NCBI GenBank assembly: GCA_023391375.1
Contig: JAEWBB010000004.1
Span: forward strand, 1-31,835
Reading direction: 5' to 3'
Origin: Pseudomonadota bacterium
Lineage (GTDB): Bacteria; Pseudomonadota; Alphaproteobacteria; Sphingomonadales; Sphingomonadaceae
Length of the DNA: 31,835 nt
In this document: positions 1-8,089 of the stretch, piece after piece
Layout of the letters: each line of letters starts with the position of its first letter
Position numbering within the stretch: position 1 is the first letter of the stretch
Translations under genes and position numbers: made by a program
The notes under the pieces: model-generated
The model's database searches: none
What the model saw: only the letters and a program-made list of their open reading frames with translations
What the model was told of the DNA's origin: nothing

Positions 1-1
1 G

Positions 2-442
2 TACGGCGCGGGCGGGATCATGGTGTCGCTGCTCGGCGGGCTCTTGCTCAACATCCTGCTGCGGGCGTTCGAATACCTCACCGCGATGCCGGCGCTGTCG
101 GGCGACGTGCCGCGCTGGCTGGTGTCGCTGCAGCTGGGTATGACCGCCGACGTCGTCCTGCTGTCATCGCTTTACGCCGTGGCGTTCGTCGCCGCGCTTC
201 GCCGCTCGCCGATCTTCCCCGCGCTGCTGATGGGCATCTGGGTGGCCGACCTCGGCATGCAGCTGGCGATCCGCGCGATGGTGCTCGACCAGCCCGACCT
301 TCCGGCCAGCGTCGGCCGCGCGCTCGGCATGCTGCTTGGCGGCAACGTCAACAAGGTGCTGATCAGCGTCGCGCTGTGGCTGCCCTATTTGCTGCTGTCG
401 ACTCGGGTGAATGTGACCTACCGCCACCGCCTACCGCGCTAA
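2..442 (+). CDS. DUF2569-like membrane protein, 5' end outside window
   Basis: The reading frame is open from the window edge, so the true start is probably upstream. The first in-frame ATG in the window is at 20. About 140 visible residues are rich in hydrophobic segments, giving roughly four transmembrane helices. The end of the protein (WLPYLLLSTRV, then a Thr-Tyr and basic tail) resembles the C-terminus of DUF2569 proteins, which end in a W-hP-Y...S-RV-x-x-T-F pattern. The Gly-rich start (GAGG before the first helix) resembles the start of that family. The function of DUF2569 is not established. The assignment rests on motif resemblance only; the generic alternative is a small polytopic inner-membrane protein. 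Confidence 0.6.
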   Translation, partial: YGAGGIMVSLLGGLLLNILLRAFEYLTAMPALSGDVPRWLVSLQLGMTADVVLLSSLYAVAFVAALRRSPIFPALLMGIWVADLGMQLAIRAMVLDQPDLPASVGRALGMLLGGNVNKVLISVALWLPYLLLSTRVNVTYRHRLPR

Positions 443-614
443 CCGGTCCCGTCCCAGGGCAGGAATCGGCCTTGCTTGGTCGAATCGAAAAGCGTGCGCT
501 ATCAATGATTTGTGCGATTAAAGAAGACGATTTCGGTTAAACCGGCCTTTACCGATTTCCTTGACTCACATTAATAATATTGCGACAGGAAACCCAGTCT
601 CATCGGGGGTATCG

Positions 615-785
615 ATGCGCCGGTTGTTGGAACTGTGGAAGGATGAGAGCGGTGCCGCGCTGGCCGAATATGGCCTGATCGCGGCAATCGTCGGCGCGGC
701 CATCGCGGTCGGGTCGCTGGCGCTCGGCTCGGCCGTCACCAGCGCGATCCAGGACGACGCCTGCCGGTCGCAGCAGACCTGCTGA
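615..785 (+). CDS. Flp/Fap-type pilin (tad pilin)
   Basis: This is a 56-residue protein. It has the class III signal of Flp pilins: a short basic leader, Glu-Ser-Gly, then a hydrophobic segment with Glu-Tyr at mature positions 5-6 (cleavage expected after Gly14, before AALAEYGLI). Flp pilins are cut by a TadV/CpaA prepilin peptidase and assembled by the Tad machinery into adhesive fibres. I chose the ATG at 615 because GGGGG lies five bases upstream. A TTG at 561 would put 18 polar residues before the leader and has no ribosome site. The C-terminus carries two cysteines spaced Cys-x5-Cys, which is not typical of Flp pilins. No tad/cpa genes are visible nearby, so it is an orphan within this window. 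Confidence 0.85.
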   Translation: MRRLLELWKDESGAALAEYGLIAAIVGAAIAVGSLALGSAVTSAIQDDACRSQQTC

Positions 786-825
786 CCCTTCTCCTCATTC
801 GATTCCCGGACTAGCGTCGCGCCCG

Positions 826-1302
826 ATGCCGGTGCTTGCCCTTCTCGCCCTGTCCCTTGCCACGCCTGCGCGGGTCGTCGCGGCCGATGGGCATTGGGCG
901 GCGCTGCAGCGCGACGGACGATGCGAGGCCGTCGTCGCGGCGCTGGCACCCGCGCTCAAGGACGGGCCGCAAGCGCGGGTCAGCATCGCGTTCGACGTCG
1001 CGCCGCGCGGGCGCAACGGCGAGGTCGCGGCCCAGCTGTCGCGCGCGCCGCGCGGCGATTCGACGGTCATGCTGACGATCGGGGAGACGCCGTTCCTGCT
1101 GACCGCCCGCGGTGACATGGCGTGGAGCAGCGGCCCGGCGCAGGAGGCCGCGATCCTGTCCGCGATGCGCGGCGGCGGGTCGATGCGCATCGAGGCGCGA
1201 AGCGCGGGCGGCGGGCGGATCGTCGACCGCTATCTCCTCGACGGCGCGCCGACCGCGATCGACGCCGCAGCGGCCTGCGCGGCGAGGCTGCACAATCGCT
1301 AG
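826..1302 (+). CDS. Secreted IalB-like small protein
   Basis: The product has 158 residues with an N-terminal signal peptide of about 20 residues (hydrophobic stretch ending Val-Val-Ala-Ala). The mature part has a pattern like the invasion-associated locus B (IalB) proteins of alphaproteobacteria: a strand with TIG-x-x-PF-L, a middle alpha-helical QEAAIL segment, and a C-terminal region ending in SAGG..DRY-L-GAPTAIDAA. Two cysteines (one early, one near the end) may pair in the periplasm. IalB-type proteins are periplasmic and poorly understood. The gene lies 40 bp after the pilin and 49 bp before rlmN on the same strand, but no functional link is evident. Family placement is inferred by eye. 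Confidence 0.6.
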   Translation: MPVLALLALSLATPARVVAADGHWAALQRDGRCEAVVAALAPALKDGPQARVSIAFDVAPRGRNGEVAAQLSRAPRGDSTVMLTIGETPFLLTARGDMAWSSGPAQEAAILSAMRGGGSMRIEARSAGGGRIVDRYLLDGAPTAIDAAAACAARLHNR

Positions 1303-1351
1303 CCGCGAGGCTGGCAAAGCACTGAATTTTCACGTATTGGCGCGCCCATCC

Positions 1352-2566
1352 ATGAGCGCCGATACTTCCCTGATGCCGATCCCCGGCCCCTCCGCCGTGC
1401 CCGTCCCCCGGGCTGTGACCCCGCGTGCCGACGGCAAGGTCGAGCTGGTCGGCCTGCCCAAGGCGCAGATCCGCGAGGCGCTTGAAGCCGCCGGCATGGA
1501 GCCGAAGCAGGCCAAGCTGCGCGCCAAGCAGATCTTCCACTGGATCTACAACCGCGGCGTCACCGAGTTCGAGGCGATGACCGACATCGCCAAGGCGCAG
1601 AAGCCGTGGCTGGTCGAGCGGTTCGCCATCACCCGGCCGAGCGTGGTCGAGGCGCAGGTGTCGGTCGACGGCACGCGCAAGTGGCTGCTCCAGACGCACG
1701 ACGGCCATGATTACGAGATGGTGTTCATTCCCGACGCCGACCGCGGCACGCTTTGTGTGTCGAGCCAGGTCGGTTGCACGCTGAACTGCCGCTTCTGCCA
1801 TACCGGCACGATGAAGCTGGTCCGCAACCTCGAGCCGGCGGAAATCGTCGGCCAGGTCATGCTCGCGCGCGACGCGCTGGGCGAGTGGCCGGGCGAGGGC
1901 GAGGACAGCGGCTACAGCGCCGAAGGCCGCATGCTGACCAACATCGTGATGATGGGGATGGGAGAGCCGCTCTACAATTTCGACAATGTCCGCGACGCGC
2001 TGAAGATCGTGATGGACGGCGACGGGTTGGGCCTGTCGAAGCGCCGCATCACCCTGTCGACCTCGGGCGTGGTGCCGATGATGGAGCGGTGCGGCGAGGA
2101 GATCGGGGTCAACCTCGCGGTCTCGCTCCATGCCGTCACCAAGGAAGTGCGCGACGAGATCGTGCCCCTGAACAAGAAGTACGGCATCGACGAATTGCTG
2201 TCGGCCTGCGCCGCCTATCCGGGCGCGAACAACGCGCGGCGAATCACCTTCGAGTACATCATGCTCAAGGACAAGAATGACAGCGACGACGACGCGCGCG
2301 AGCTGGTGCGGCTGATCAAGCAGTACAAGCTGCCGGCCAAGGTCAACCTGATCCCGTTCAACCCGTGGGAGGGTTCGGAGTACGAGACGTCGCTGCCGGA
2401 GCGGATCCGGTCCTTCTCGAACATCGTGTTCGAGGCGGGCATTTCGGCGCCGGTGCGCACCCCGCGCGGCCGCGACATTGACGCGGCGTGCGGGCAATTG
2501 AAGACCGCGGCGGAAAAGAAGAGCCGCGCCGAACGCGACCGCGAAGCGGCGGCCGCCGCCGGCTGA
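1352..2566 (+). CDS. rlmN: Dual-specificity 23S rRNA/tRNA adenine-C2 methyltransferase RlmN
   Basis: RlmN is a radical-SAM enzyme that methylates C2 of A2503 in 23S rRNA and of A37 in some tRNAs. The 404-residue product has the radical-SAM CxxxCxxC cluster motif at Cys142, Cys146 and Cys149 (GCTLNCRFCHTG), preceded by the family segment SSQVG. The C-terminal catalytic cysteine that forms the methyl intermediate is present in RGRDIDAACGQL (Cys380). The GMGEPLYN motif lies between them. I chose ATG 1352 because the frame upstream is GC-rich coding shadow of the preceding gene. The N-terminus is about 20 residues longer than many RlmN proteins (Pro-rich), as often seen in this group. A Lys/Arg/Ala-rich tail follows the catalytic Cys. 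Confidence 0.95.
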   Translation: MSADTSLMPIPGPSAVPVPRAVTPRADGKVELVGLPKAQIREALEAAGMEPKQAKLRAKQIFHWIYNRGVTEFEAMTDIAKAQKPWLVERFAITRPSVVEAQVSVDGTRKWLLQTHDGHDYEMVFIPDADRGTLCVSSQVGCTLNCRFCHTGTMKLVRNLEPAEIVGQVMLARDALGEWPGEGEDSGYSAEGRMLTNIVMMGMGEPLYNFDNVRDALKIVMDGDGLGLSKRRITLSTSGVVPMMERCGEEIGVNLAVSLHAVTKEVRDEIVPLNKKYGIDELLSACAAYPGANNARRITFEYIMLKDKNDSDDDARELVRLIKQYKLPAKVNLIPFNPWEGSEYETSLPERIRSFSNIVFEAGISAPVRTPRGRDIDAACGQLKTAAEKKSRAERDREAAAAAG

Positions 2567-2636
2567 CCCTTGCGCCGCCGCGCGCCAGCCGCCACGTTCG
2601 GAATCGAAACTTGATCCGGATCGAAGGGCAGGCGCC

Positions 2637-3935
2637 GTGGCATTACTCGACAAGCTGGTCGGCAAGCTGATCAAGAAGGGGTCGCTGACCGTCAAACTGG
2701 CGGGCGGGGGCGTCGAGAACTTCGGATCGGGCGCGCCGCATTTCACCGTCCGGCTGACCGACCGCAAGGTGCCGTTCGAAATCGTGCGCAACGCCCGGCT
2801 GGCGATTCCCGAGGCCTATATGGATGGGCGGCTGGTGATCGAGGATGGCAGCCTGCTCGGCCTGGTCGAGATGGTGATGGGCGGATCGCCGTGGGAAGAC
2901 GGCGGCGGCCGCGGGCGGACCGGTCTTTCAAAGCGGCGCTGGCAGGACGTCAAGCACCTGTTCCGCCGCAACCGGCCGGACAAGGCGCGCCGCAATGTCG
3001 CGCACCATTACGACCTCGACGACCGGCTCTACGACCTCTTCCTCGACCCGATGCGGCAGTACAGTTGCGCCTATTTCACCGACATGGACAACAGCCTCGA
3101 GCAGGCCCAGCTCGACAAGCTGGCGCACATCGCCGCCAAGCTGGACCTGAAGCCGGGGCAGCGAGTGCTCGACATCGGCTGCGGCTGGGGCGGGCTGGCG
3201 ATCTACCTCGCCAAGGTGGCCGGGGTCGAGGTCCTGGGCGTGACGCTGTCGAAGGAGCAGCTGGCCTATGCCCGCGGCTGGGCGGAGCGCGAGGGCGTGG
3301 CCGACAAGGCCCGGTTCGAGCTGATCGATTACCGCCATGTCGAGGGCCGGTTCGACCGCATCGTGTCGGTCGGCATGTTCGAACATGTCGGCGCCGCGCA
3401 TTACCGGGAGTTCTTCGGCCATTGCCGCGAGCTGCTGGCCGAGGACGGGGTGATGCTGATGCACACCATCGGCAAGCTGGGCGGCGCGGGATCGGCCGAC
3501 CCGTTCACCGACAAGTGGATCTTTCCCGGCTATCACCTGCCGTCGATCAGCGAGATGGCCAAGGCGACCGAGACGGTGCGCCTGATCACCAGTGACGTCG
3601 AGACGTTGCGCATCCACTACGCCCCGACGCTGCGCCACTGGCTGGCGCGGTGCGAGGCGCGGCGAGCGGAAATTGAGGCGATCTACGACGCGCGCTTTTA
3701 CCGGATGTGGGAATTCTACCTGGTCGGCGGAATCGTGATGTTCGAGCAGGGCGCGGCCTGCAATTACCAGATGCAGTATGTCCGCAACCGGCGGGCGCTG
3801 CCGATCACCCGTGACTATATGGCCGAGGCGGAAGCGCGCTATCGCAAGGGCGGCGAAAAGCTGTTCGCCAAGGCCGCCGCGCCTTCGAAACGGCCGCGCA
3901 AGGCGACCGGATCGAAGGCGAAGGTGGACGCCTAG
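2637..3935 (+). CDS. cfa: Cyclopropane-fatty-acyl-phospholipid synthase family methyltransferase
   Basis: The 432-residue protein has an N-terminal lipid-binding-type region (about residues 1-110) and a Mycolic_acid_cyclopropane-synthase-type SAM domain. Its SAM-binding motif I is VLDIGCGWGGL at residues 177-187, and family motifs QYSCAYF, GVTLSKEQ and MFEHVG are clear. The family adds a methylene bridge to cis double bonds of membrane phospholipid acyl chains, usually for acid or stationary-phase tolerance. The start is GTG at 2637, as no ATG lies in the first part of the domain; GAAGGG upstream is a modest ribosome site. The Lys/Ala/Pro-rich C-terminal tail is low complexity. Its stop shares the bases CTAG with the convergent peptidase gene. 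Cfa proper or a paralogous fatty-acid methyltransferase cannot be separated by sequence reading alone. Confidence 0.85.
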   Translation: MALLDKLVGKLIKKGSLTVKLAGGGVENFGSGAPHFTVRLTDRKVPFEIVRNARLAIPEAYMDGRLVIEDGSLLGLVEMVMGGSPWEDGGGRGRTGLSKRRWQDVKHLFRRNRPDKARRNVAHHYDLDDRLYDLFLDPMRQYSCAYFTDMDNSLEQAQLDKLAHIAAKLDLKPGQRVLDIGCGWGGLAIYLAKVAGVEVLGVTLSKEQLAYARGWAEREGVADKARFELIDYRHVEGRFDRIVSVGMFEHVGAAHYREFFGHCRELLAEDGVMLMHTIGKLGGAGSADPFTDKWIFPGYHLPSISEMAKATETVRLITSDVETLRIHYAPTLRHWLARCEARRAEIEAIYDARFYRMWEFYLVGGIVMFEQGAACNYQMQYVRNRRALPITRDYMAEAEARYRKGGEKLFAKAAAPSKRPRKATGSKAKVDA

Positions 3936-5971
3936 CGGCGCTTCAACTCGGCGAGCAGTTCGGGCGCCGGATAGACCTTGGTCAGCGCCTGCTCGAGCGC
4001 GGCGGTCGATACCGCCACCGAACGCGCCATCGTCAGGTCGTAGGCATAGTCGTTCCTGAGGCCCGGCAGGTTGCGGTCGAAATTGGCGCCGATGACGTTG
4101 CCGTCCTTGTCGATCACCGGCGAGCCCGAGTTGCCGCCGATCGTGTCCGAAGCATAGACGAAGTCCATCGTGCCCTTGAGGTCGAGCTTGCCCTTCGAGG
4201 CGAGGATCTTGGGCGCCAGCGCGAACGGGCGGTAGCCGGTGGCGCGGTCGAACGCGCCGCCCCAGTTGGTGCGATAGTCGACCGGGTTGCCGTTCTCGGT
4301 CCAGCCGCCGACCTTGCCGTAGGTGATGCGCAAGCTGAAGGTCGCGTCCGGGTAGACGCTGTCGCCGTAGGCGGCGAAGCGGGCGTCGGCCAGCTTGGCG
4401 CGGGCGGCGGTCAGCGGGCCGTCGACCTTTTCGTCGTAGATCGCTTTCAGGCGGCGGGCGTTGGGATCGATCGACCGAGCGTAGACGATCATCGGGTCCT
4501 TCGACGCCGCGATCGCCGCCGCGCCGCCGTCCCACAACGCCTTGCGCACCGCCGGGTCGGCCAGCTTCGTGCCCGACACCAGCCGCTGCGACAGGGCCTC
4601 GGGGCTTTCCTTGCCGAGCAGCAGCTTGGTCTGGGCATGGTCGGGGCCGAGATATTCACGCGTCTTGGACAGCGACCATTCCATCGTCAGCTGGTCGAGC
4701 CAGGGGTGGACGGGCGCCGCGTCGAGCGTCTGCTTTTCGAGCAACGGAAGCGCGCTGTCGCTGTAGCCGGGCAAACGCTCGGCGTTGGGCTTGGCGCGTT
4801 CCTCGGCGGCGCGAACCAGCGTCAGCGCATAGTCGAACAGTTCCGACTGCGGCAGCGCGAAGCGGCGTTCGAGGTCGATCTGGCGAAGCGCGGTCATCGC
4901 GCTCGACACATTGGTCCACGGATCGCCGATGCCGGCCTTGCCGCGGGTCTTGGCGATCAGCTCGGCCTCGTTCTTCGCCAGCATGGCGTTGAACTGCGGG
5001 TCCTGCAGCGCCTTGGTGCGGCCGATCAGCCGCTTCATGTTGTTCTCGACCCCGAACAGCGCAGTCTCGCCCTCGCGCTCCTGGTCCGCGTTCTCCTCGC
5101 GGGCGCGGATCAGGCGGCCGCGCAGTTCGGCCAGCGTCGCCATCTGGATCGGCAGGTTGACCTCGCGCTCGTAGGCGAATTGGGACTGGGTCAGCATGCG
5201 CTGGGTCGAGCCCGGGTTACCGACGACGAAGATCACTTCGCCCTTCTGCGGATCGCGGCCGGTCCAGTTGAGGTGCTGCGGCGTCGCCACCGGCTTGCCG
5301 TTTTCATAAGCGCGCAGGAACGAGCCATCGAGCGCGTAGCGCGGGAAGTTATAGTTGTCGGGATCGCCGCCGAAGGTCTGCGCCTGCGCCTCCGGCGCCC
5401 AGACGATGCGCACGTCGCTGTATTTCCGGTAGGTGTAGAGCTTGTACTGGCCGCCCCCGTAGAGCGTGACGACCTGGCAGCGGGTGGTTTTGGTGTCGGC
5501 GCAGCCGGCCTTCTCGATGTCGGCAATGATGCCGGTGCGGGCCTTGACCAGCGCCTCGCCGGTCGCGGTGCCGATGGCGGCCTTCACCCGAGGGGTGACG
5601 TCGGTGATCGTCGTCACGACTTCGGCCTGCTGGCCGGGGCACATCAGTTCCTTGTCGCGGGTACGCGCGTTGAACCCGTTCAGCACATAATCGCTGCCCT
5701 TCGACGACAGGTTCGACAGGCAGTCCTCGACGCAGTGGTGGTTGGTGAGGATCAGGCCCGAGTCCGACACGAAGCTGGCCGAGCAGCCACCGGTCAGGCG
5801 GACGCTGGCGCCGCGCACTTTGTCGAGCCACGCCTGCGTCGGCGCCCAGCCGTATTGCGCCTTGAACTGGGCGAAGGGGAAGGCGTCGAACGTCCACATG
5901 CCCTCGTCGGCGCGGGCTGCGGAGGCGGTGAGGAGGGCGGTGGCGGCAAGCAGGCGGGCAAGGCGGGTCAT
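3932..5971 (-). CDS. S46 family dipeptidyl-peptidase (DPP7/DPP11-like), periplasmic
   Basis: The 679-residue product begins with a signal peptide (cleavage likely after Ala-Arg-Ala, near residue 21). It shows the hallmarks of peptidase family S46: the early DEGMW-x-FD mature start, the catalytic-His motif LTNHHC (residues 75-80) and the catalytic-Ser motif GGNSGSPV with Ser617. S46 enzymes remove dipeptides from oligopeptide N-termini in the periplasm. The residue setting S1 specificity follows NFD: Gly in DPP7 (hydrophobic P1), Arg in DPP11 (Asp/Glu). Here the motif reads NFDRN, favouring acidic P1; that is inference from the known family. AGGGG lies about 10 bases before the ATG. The gene is convergent with cfa and follows the EF-hand gene after a terminator. 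Confidence 0.9.
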   Translation of the reverse strand: MTRLARLLAATALLTASAARADEGMWTFDAFPFAQFKAQYGWAPTQAWLDKVRGASVRLTGGCSASFVSDSGLILTNHHCVEDCLSNLSSKGSDYVLNGFNARTRDKELMCPGQQAEVVTTITDVTPRVKAAIGTATGEALVKARTGIIADIEKAGCADTKTTRCQVVTLYGGGQYKLYTYRKYSDVRIVWAPEAQAQTFGGDPDNYNFPRYALDGSFLRAYENGKPVATPQHLNWTGRDPQKGEVIFVVGNPGSTQRMLTQSQFAYEREVNLPIQMATLAELRGRLIRAREENADQEREGETALFGVENNMKRLIGRTKALQDPQFNAMLAKNEAELIAKTRGKAGIGDPWTNVSSAMTALRQIDLERRFALPQSELFDYALTLVRAAEERAKPNAERLPGYSDSALPLLEKQTLDAAPVHPWLDQLTMEWSLSKTREYLGPDHAQTKLLLGKESPEALSQRLVSGTKLADPAVRKALWDGGAAAIAASKDPMIVYARSIDPNARRLKAIYDEKVDGPLTAARAKLADARFAAYGDSVYPDATFSLRITYGKVGGWTENGNPVDYRTNWGGAFDRATGYRPFALAPKILASKGKLDLKGTMDFVYASDTIGGNSGSPVIDKDGNVIGANFDRNLPGLRNDYAYDLTMARSVAVSTAALEQALTKVYPAPELLAELKRR

Positions 5972-6016
5972 GGCGGAAAATCCCCTGAAAATCTGGTGTG
6001 GGGACAGCCTAATGCG

Positions 6017-6044
6017 AAAAGGGCCCGGCGCAACCGCCGGGCCC
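6017..6044 (-). terminator. Intrinsic terminator after the EF-hand gene
   Basis: A perfect 10-bp GC stem (GGGCCCGGCG / CGCCGGGCCC) with a four-base loop lies at 6021-6044. Read on the minus strand it is followed at once by TTTT (6020-6017). It sits 50 bases after the stop of the EF-hand gene and before the S46 peptidase gene on the same strand, so it should separate their transcripts. Confidence 0.8.
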
Positions 6045-6071
6045 TCCCCTTGTCGTTGATGTTCGACGAAC

Positions 6072-6109
6072 GGCGTCAGCCGGCGTGATTGGCGTCAGCC
6101 GGCGTGATT
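6072..6109. repeat. Perfect 19-bp tandem duplication at the end of the EF-hand gene
   Basis: The unit GGCGTCAGCCGGCGTGATT occurs twice back to back (6072-6090 and 6091-6109) with no mismatch. On the minus strand each copy spells Asn-His-Ala-Gly-stop. The copy nearer the gene carries the stop in use; the second lies just beyond it. Confidence 0.9.
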
Positions 6110-6748
6110 CATGCCGCCCATCTTCGCATGCATCGCTTTCATCTCGTCGGCGGTGACGCGGCCATCGCGGTTGGTGTCGGCCATCGCGAAGTGCTGGGCC
6201 GCGGCGGCCTGCGCTTCGGGCAGCGTGACGCGGCCGTCCTTGTTGGTGTCGGCCATGGTGAAGAGGCGGGCACCCATCATGCCGCCCATGCCGCCGCCAT
6301 GCGGGCCGTGCATGCCTTCCATGCCGGGATGGCGCATCTTCATCGCCTGGCCGTCGGGGCCCTTCATCTCGATCCGGCGCTCGATGCGCATTTCATGGCC
6401 CTTGGCGAATTCGTCGCGGCTGATCATGCCGTCCCTGTTCGTGTCTAGGCGGTTGAACATGGCGTTCGGGTCCATATTCGGCATGGCCGGCCTCGCGCCC
6501 GGCGCGCCGGCGGGGCGCTTCATGCCCCACTCGCCGTTCTTGGCCAGCTCGTCCTGCGTCAGCACGCCGTCGCGGTTGGCGTCCTTGCGCTGGAAGGCCT
6601 GCGCGACCATCGCCTGGACTTCGGCCAGCGTTATCACGCCATCGGCCATCGGGCCCTGGCGCATCTTCATCGGAGCTTGCTGTGCGACTTGCGCGATGGC
6701 GGGAACGGCGAGCGCGGTCACGGCCGCGGCGATCAGGAAGCGCTTCAT
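6095..6748 (-). CDS. Secreted four-EF-hand calcium-binding protein
   Basis: The 217-residue protein has a signal peptide (cleavage near Ala-Ile-Ala, residues 17-19) and four canonical EF-hand loops of the DxNxDGxhxxxE type: residues 56-67, 102-113, 167-178 and 191-202. A degenerate half motif (ADGVITLAE) lies at about 35-43. Loops two and three are separated by a Met/Gly/His-rich linker (about 115-160) with repeated GGM and HG pairs, which might also bind metal. The start ATG 6748 has AGGAG seven bases upstream. Such proteins are common in sphingomonads and are thought to buffer or sense periplasmic calcium; no specific role is known. The 3' end contains a 19-bp tandem duplication and is followed by a strong terminator. 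It is divergent from argG. Confidence 0.88.
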   Translation of the reverse strand: MKRFLIAAAVTALAVPAIAQVAQQAPMKMRQGPMADGVITLAEVQAMVAQAFQRKDANRDGVLTQDELAKNGEWGMKRPAGAPGARPAMPNMDPNAMFNRLDTNRDGMISRDEFAKGHEMRIERRIEMKGPDGQAMKMRHPGMEGMHGPHGGGMGGMMGARLFTMADTNKDGRVTLPEAQAAAAQHFAMADTNRDGRVTADEMKAMHAKMGGMNHAG

Positions 6749-6871
6749 CTTGTTTCTCCTACACCCCTTGCGCCGCGCGATGTATCGCAAATGACATGTC
6801 TCGCGGTTGAATGGCGGGGAACGCACTGATAGGCGCGCGCGTCCCCCCTTCGCATGCCCAAGGAGCTGCCC

Positions 6872-8089
6872 ATGTCCGCCGTCCAGCGCGTCGTCCTCGC
6901 CTTTTCCGGCGGTCTCGACACCAGCGTGATCCTGAAGTGGCTGCAGCAGACCTACCAGTGCGAGGTGGTGACGTTCACCGCCGACCTCGGCCAGGGCGAG
7001 GAACTGGGCCCGGCCAAGGCCAAGGCCGAGCTGATGGGGGTGAAGAGCGAGCACATCTTCATCGACGACCTCAAGGAAGAGTTCGTCGCCGATTACGTGT
7101 TCCCGATGATGCGCGCCAACGCGCTTTACGAGGGGCTGTACCTGCTCGGCACCTCGATCGCCCGCCCGCTGATCGCCAAGCGCCAGATCGAGATCGCGAA
7201 AATGGTCGACGCCGACGCGGTCAGCCATGGCGCGACCGGCAAGGGCAACGACCAGGTTCGCTTCGAACTCGGCTATTACGCTCTCAACCCCGACATCAAG
7301 GTCATCGCGCCGTGGCGCGAGTGGGACCTGACCAGCCGGACTGCGCTGATCGACTTCGCCGAGAAGAACCAGATCCCGGTCCCCAAGGACAAGCGCGGCG
7401 AGAGCCCGTTTTCGACCGACGCCAACCTTCTGCACACCTCGAGCGAAGGCAAGGTCCTGGAGGACCCGTGGGAAGAAGTGCCGGACTATGTTTATTCGCG
7501 CACCGACGATTTGGTCGCGGCGCCCGACACGCCGGAAGAAATCACCATCGAGTTCAAGGCCGGTGACGGGGTCGCGGTGAACGGCGTCGCGCTGTCGCCG
7601 GCTGCGCTGCTGACCAAGCTCAACGAGCTAGGCAAGAAGCACGGCATCGGCCGCCTCGACCTGGTCGAGAACCGCTTCGTCGGGATGAAGAGCCGCGGCA
7701 TGTATGAAACGCCGGGCGGGACGATCTACCACGCCGCGCACCGGGCGATCGAGCAGCTGACGCTCGATCGCGGCGCGGCGCACCTCAAGGACGAGCTGAT
7801 GCCGCGCTATGCGGAGCTGATCTACAACGGTTTCTGGTTCGCGCCGGAGCGCGAGATGCTGCAGGCGGCAATCGACCAGAGCCAGGCCAAGGTCGACGGC
7901 ACGGTGCGGATGAAGCTCTACAAGGGCGGCGTCCACATCACCGGCCGCAAGTCGCCCAACTCGCTCTACAGCGAGAAGGTGGTGACGTTCGAGGACGATG
8001 CCGGCGCCTATGACCAGCGCGATGCCGAGGGCTTCATCAAATTGAACGCGCTGCGGCTTCGTTTGCTCGGCAGGCGCGACCGGGGCTAG
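6872..8089 (+). CDS. argG: Argininosuccinate synthase
   Basis: ArgG joins citrulline and aspartate with ATP to give argininosuccinate, the penultimate step of arginine synthesis in the cytoplasm. The 405-residue protein has the ATP-pyrophosphatase P-loop AFSGGLDTS (residues 10-18) and family motifs TADLGQGEE, GTSIARP, SHGATGKGNDQVRFE and EGKVLEDPW. The ATG at 6872 is chosen because AAGGAG ends six bases before it; an in-frame ATG at 6854 lies upstream of that ribosome site. The stop is immediately followed by the GTG of the next gene, so the downstream membrane protein may be co-translated. argH is found separately at 21769-23142. Confidence 0.97.
   Translation: MSAVQRVVLAFSGGLDTSVILKWLQQTYQCEVVTFTADLGQGEELGPAKAKAELMGVKSEHIFIDDLKEEFVADYVFPMMRANALYEGLYLLGTSIARPLIAKRQIEIAKMVDADAVSHGATGKGNDQVRFELGYYALNPDIKVIAPWREWDLTSRTALIDFAEKNQIPVPKDKRGESPFSTDANLLHTSSEGKVLEDPWEEVPDYVYSRTDDLVAAPDTPEEITIEFKAGDGVAVNGVALSPAALLTKLNELGKKHGIGRLDLVENRFVGMKSRGMYETPGGTIYHAAHRAIEQLTLDRGAAHLKDELMPRYAELIYNGFWFAPEREMLQAAIDQSQAKVDGTVRMKLYKGGVHITGRKSPNSLYSEKVVTFEDDAGAYDQRDAEGFIKLNALRLRLLGRRDRG

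Noticed and set aside
561..614. TTG start and TTGACT/TAATAT promoter-like bases before the pilin
   Set aside because: No ribosome site for the TTG, and the two hexamers are only eight bases apart, too close for a sigma-70 promoter.
2928..4535. 535-codon minus-strand frame across cfa and the S46 gene
   Set aside because: Its first part is an out-of-frame image of the S46 gene and the rest is antisense to cfa.
4637..6088. 483-codon plus-strand frame opposite the S46 peptidase
   Set aside because: Low-complexity Ala/Arg/Gly/Leu shadow; the minus frame has a signal peptide and full catalytic motifs.
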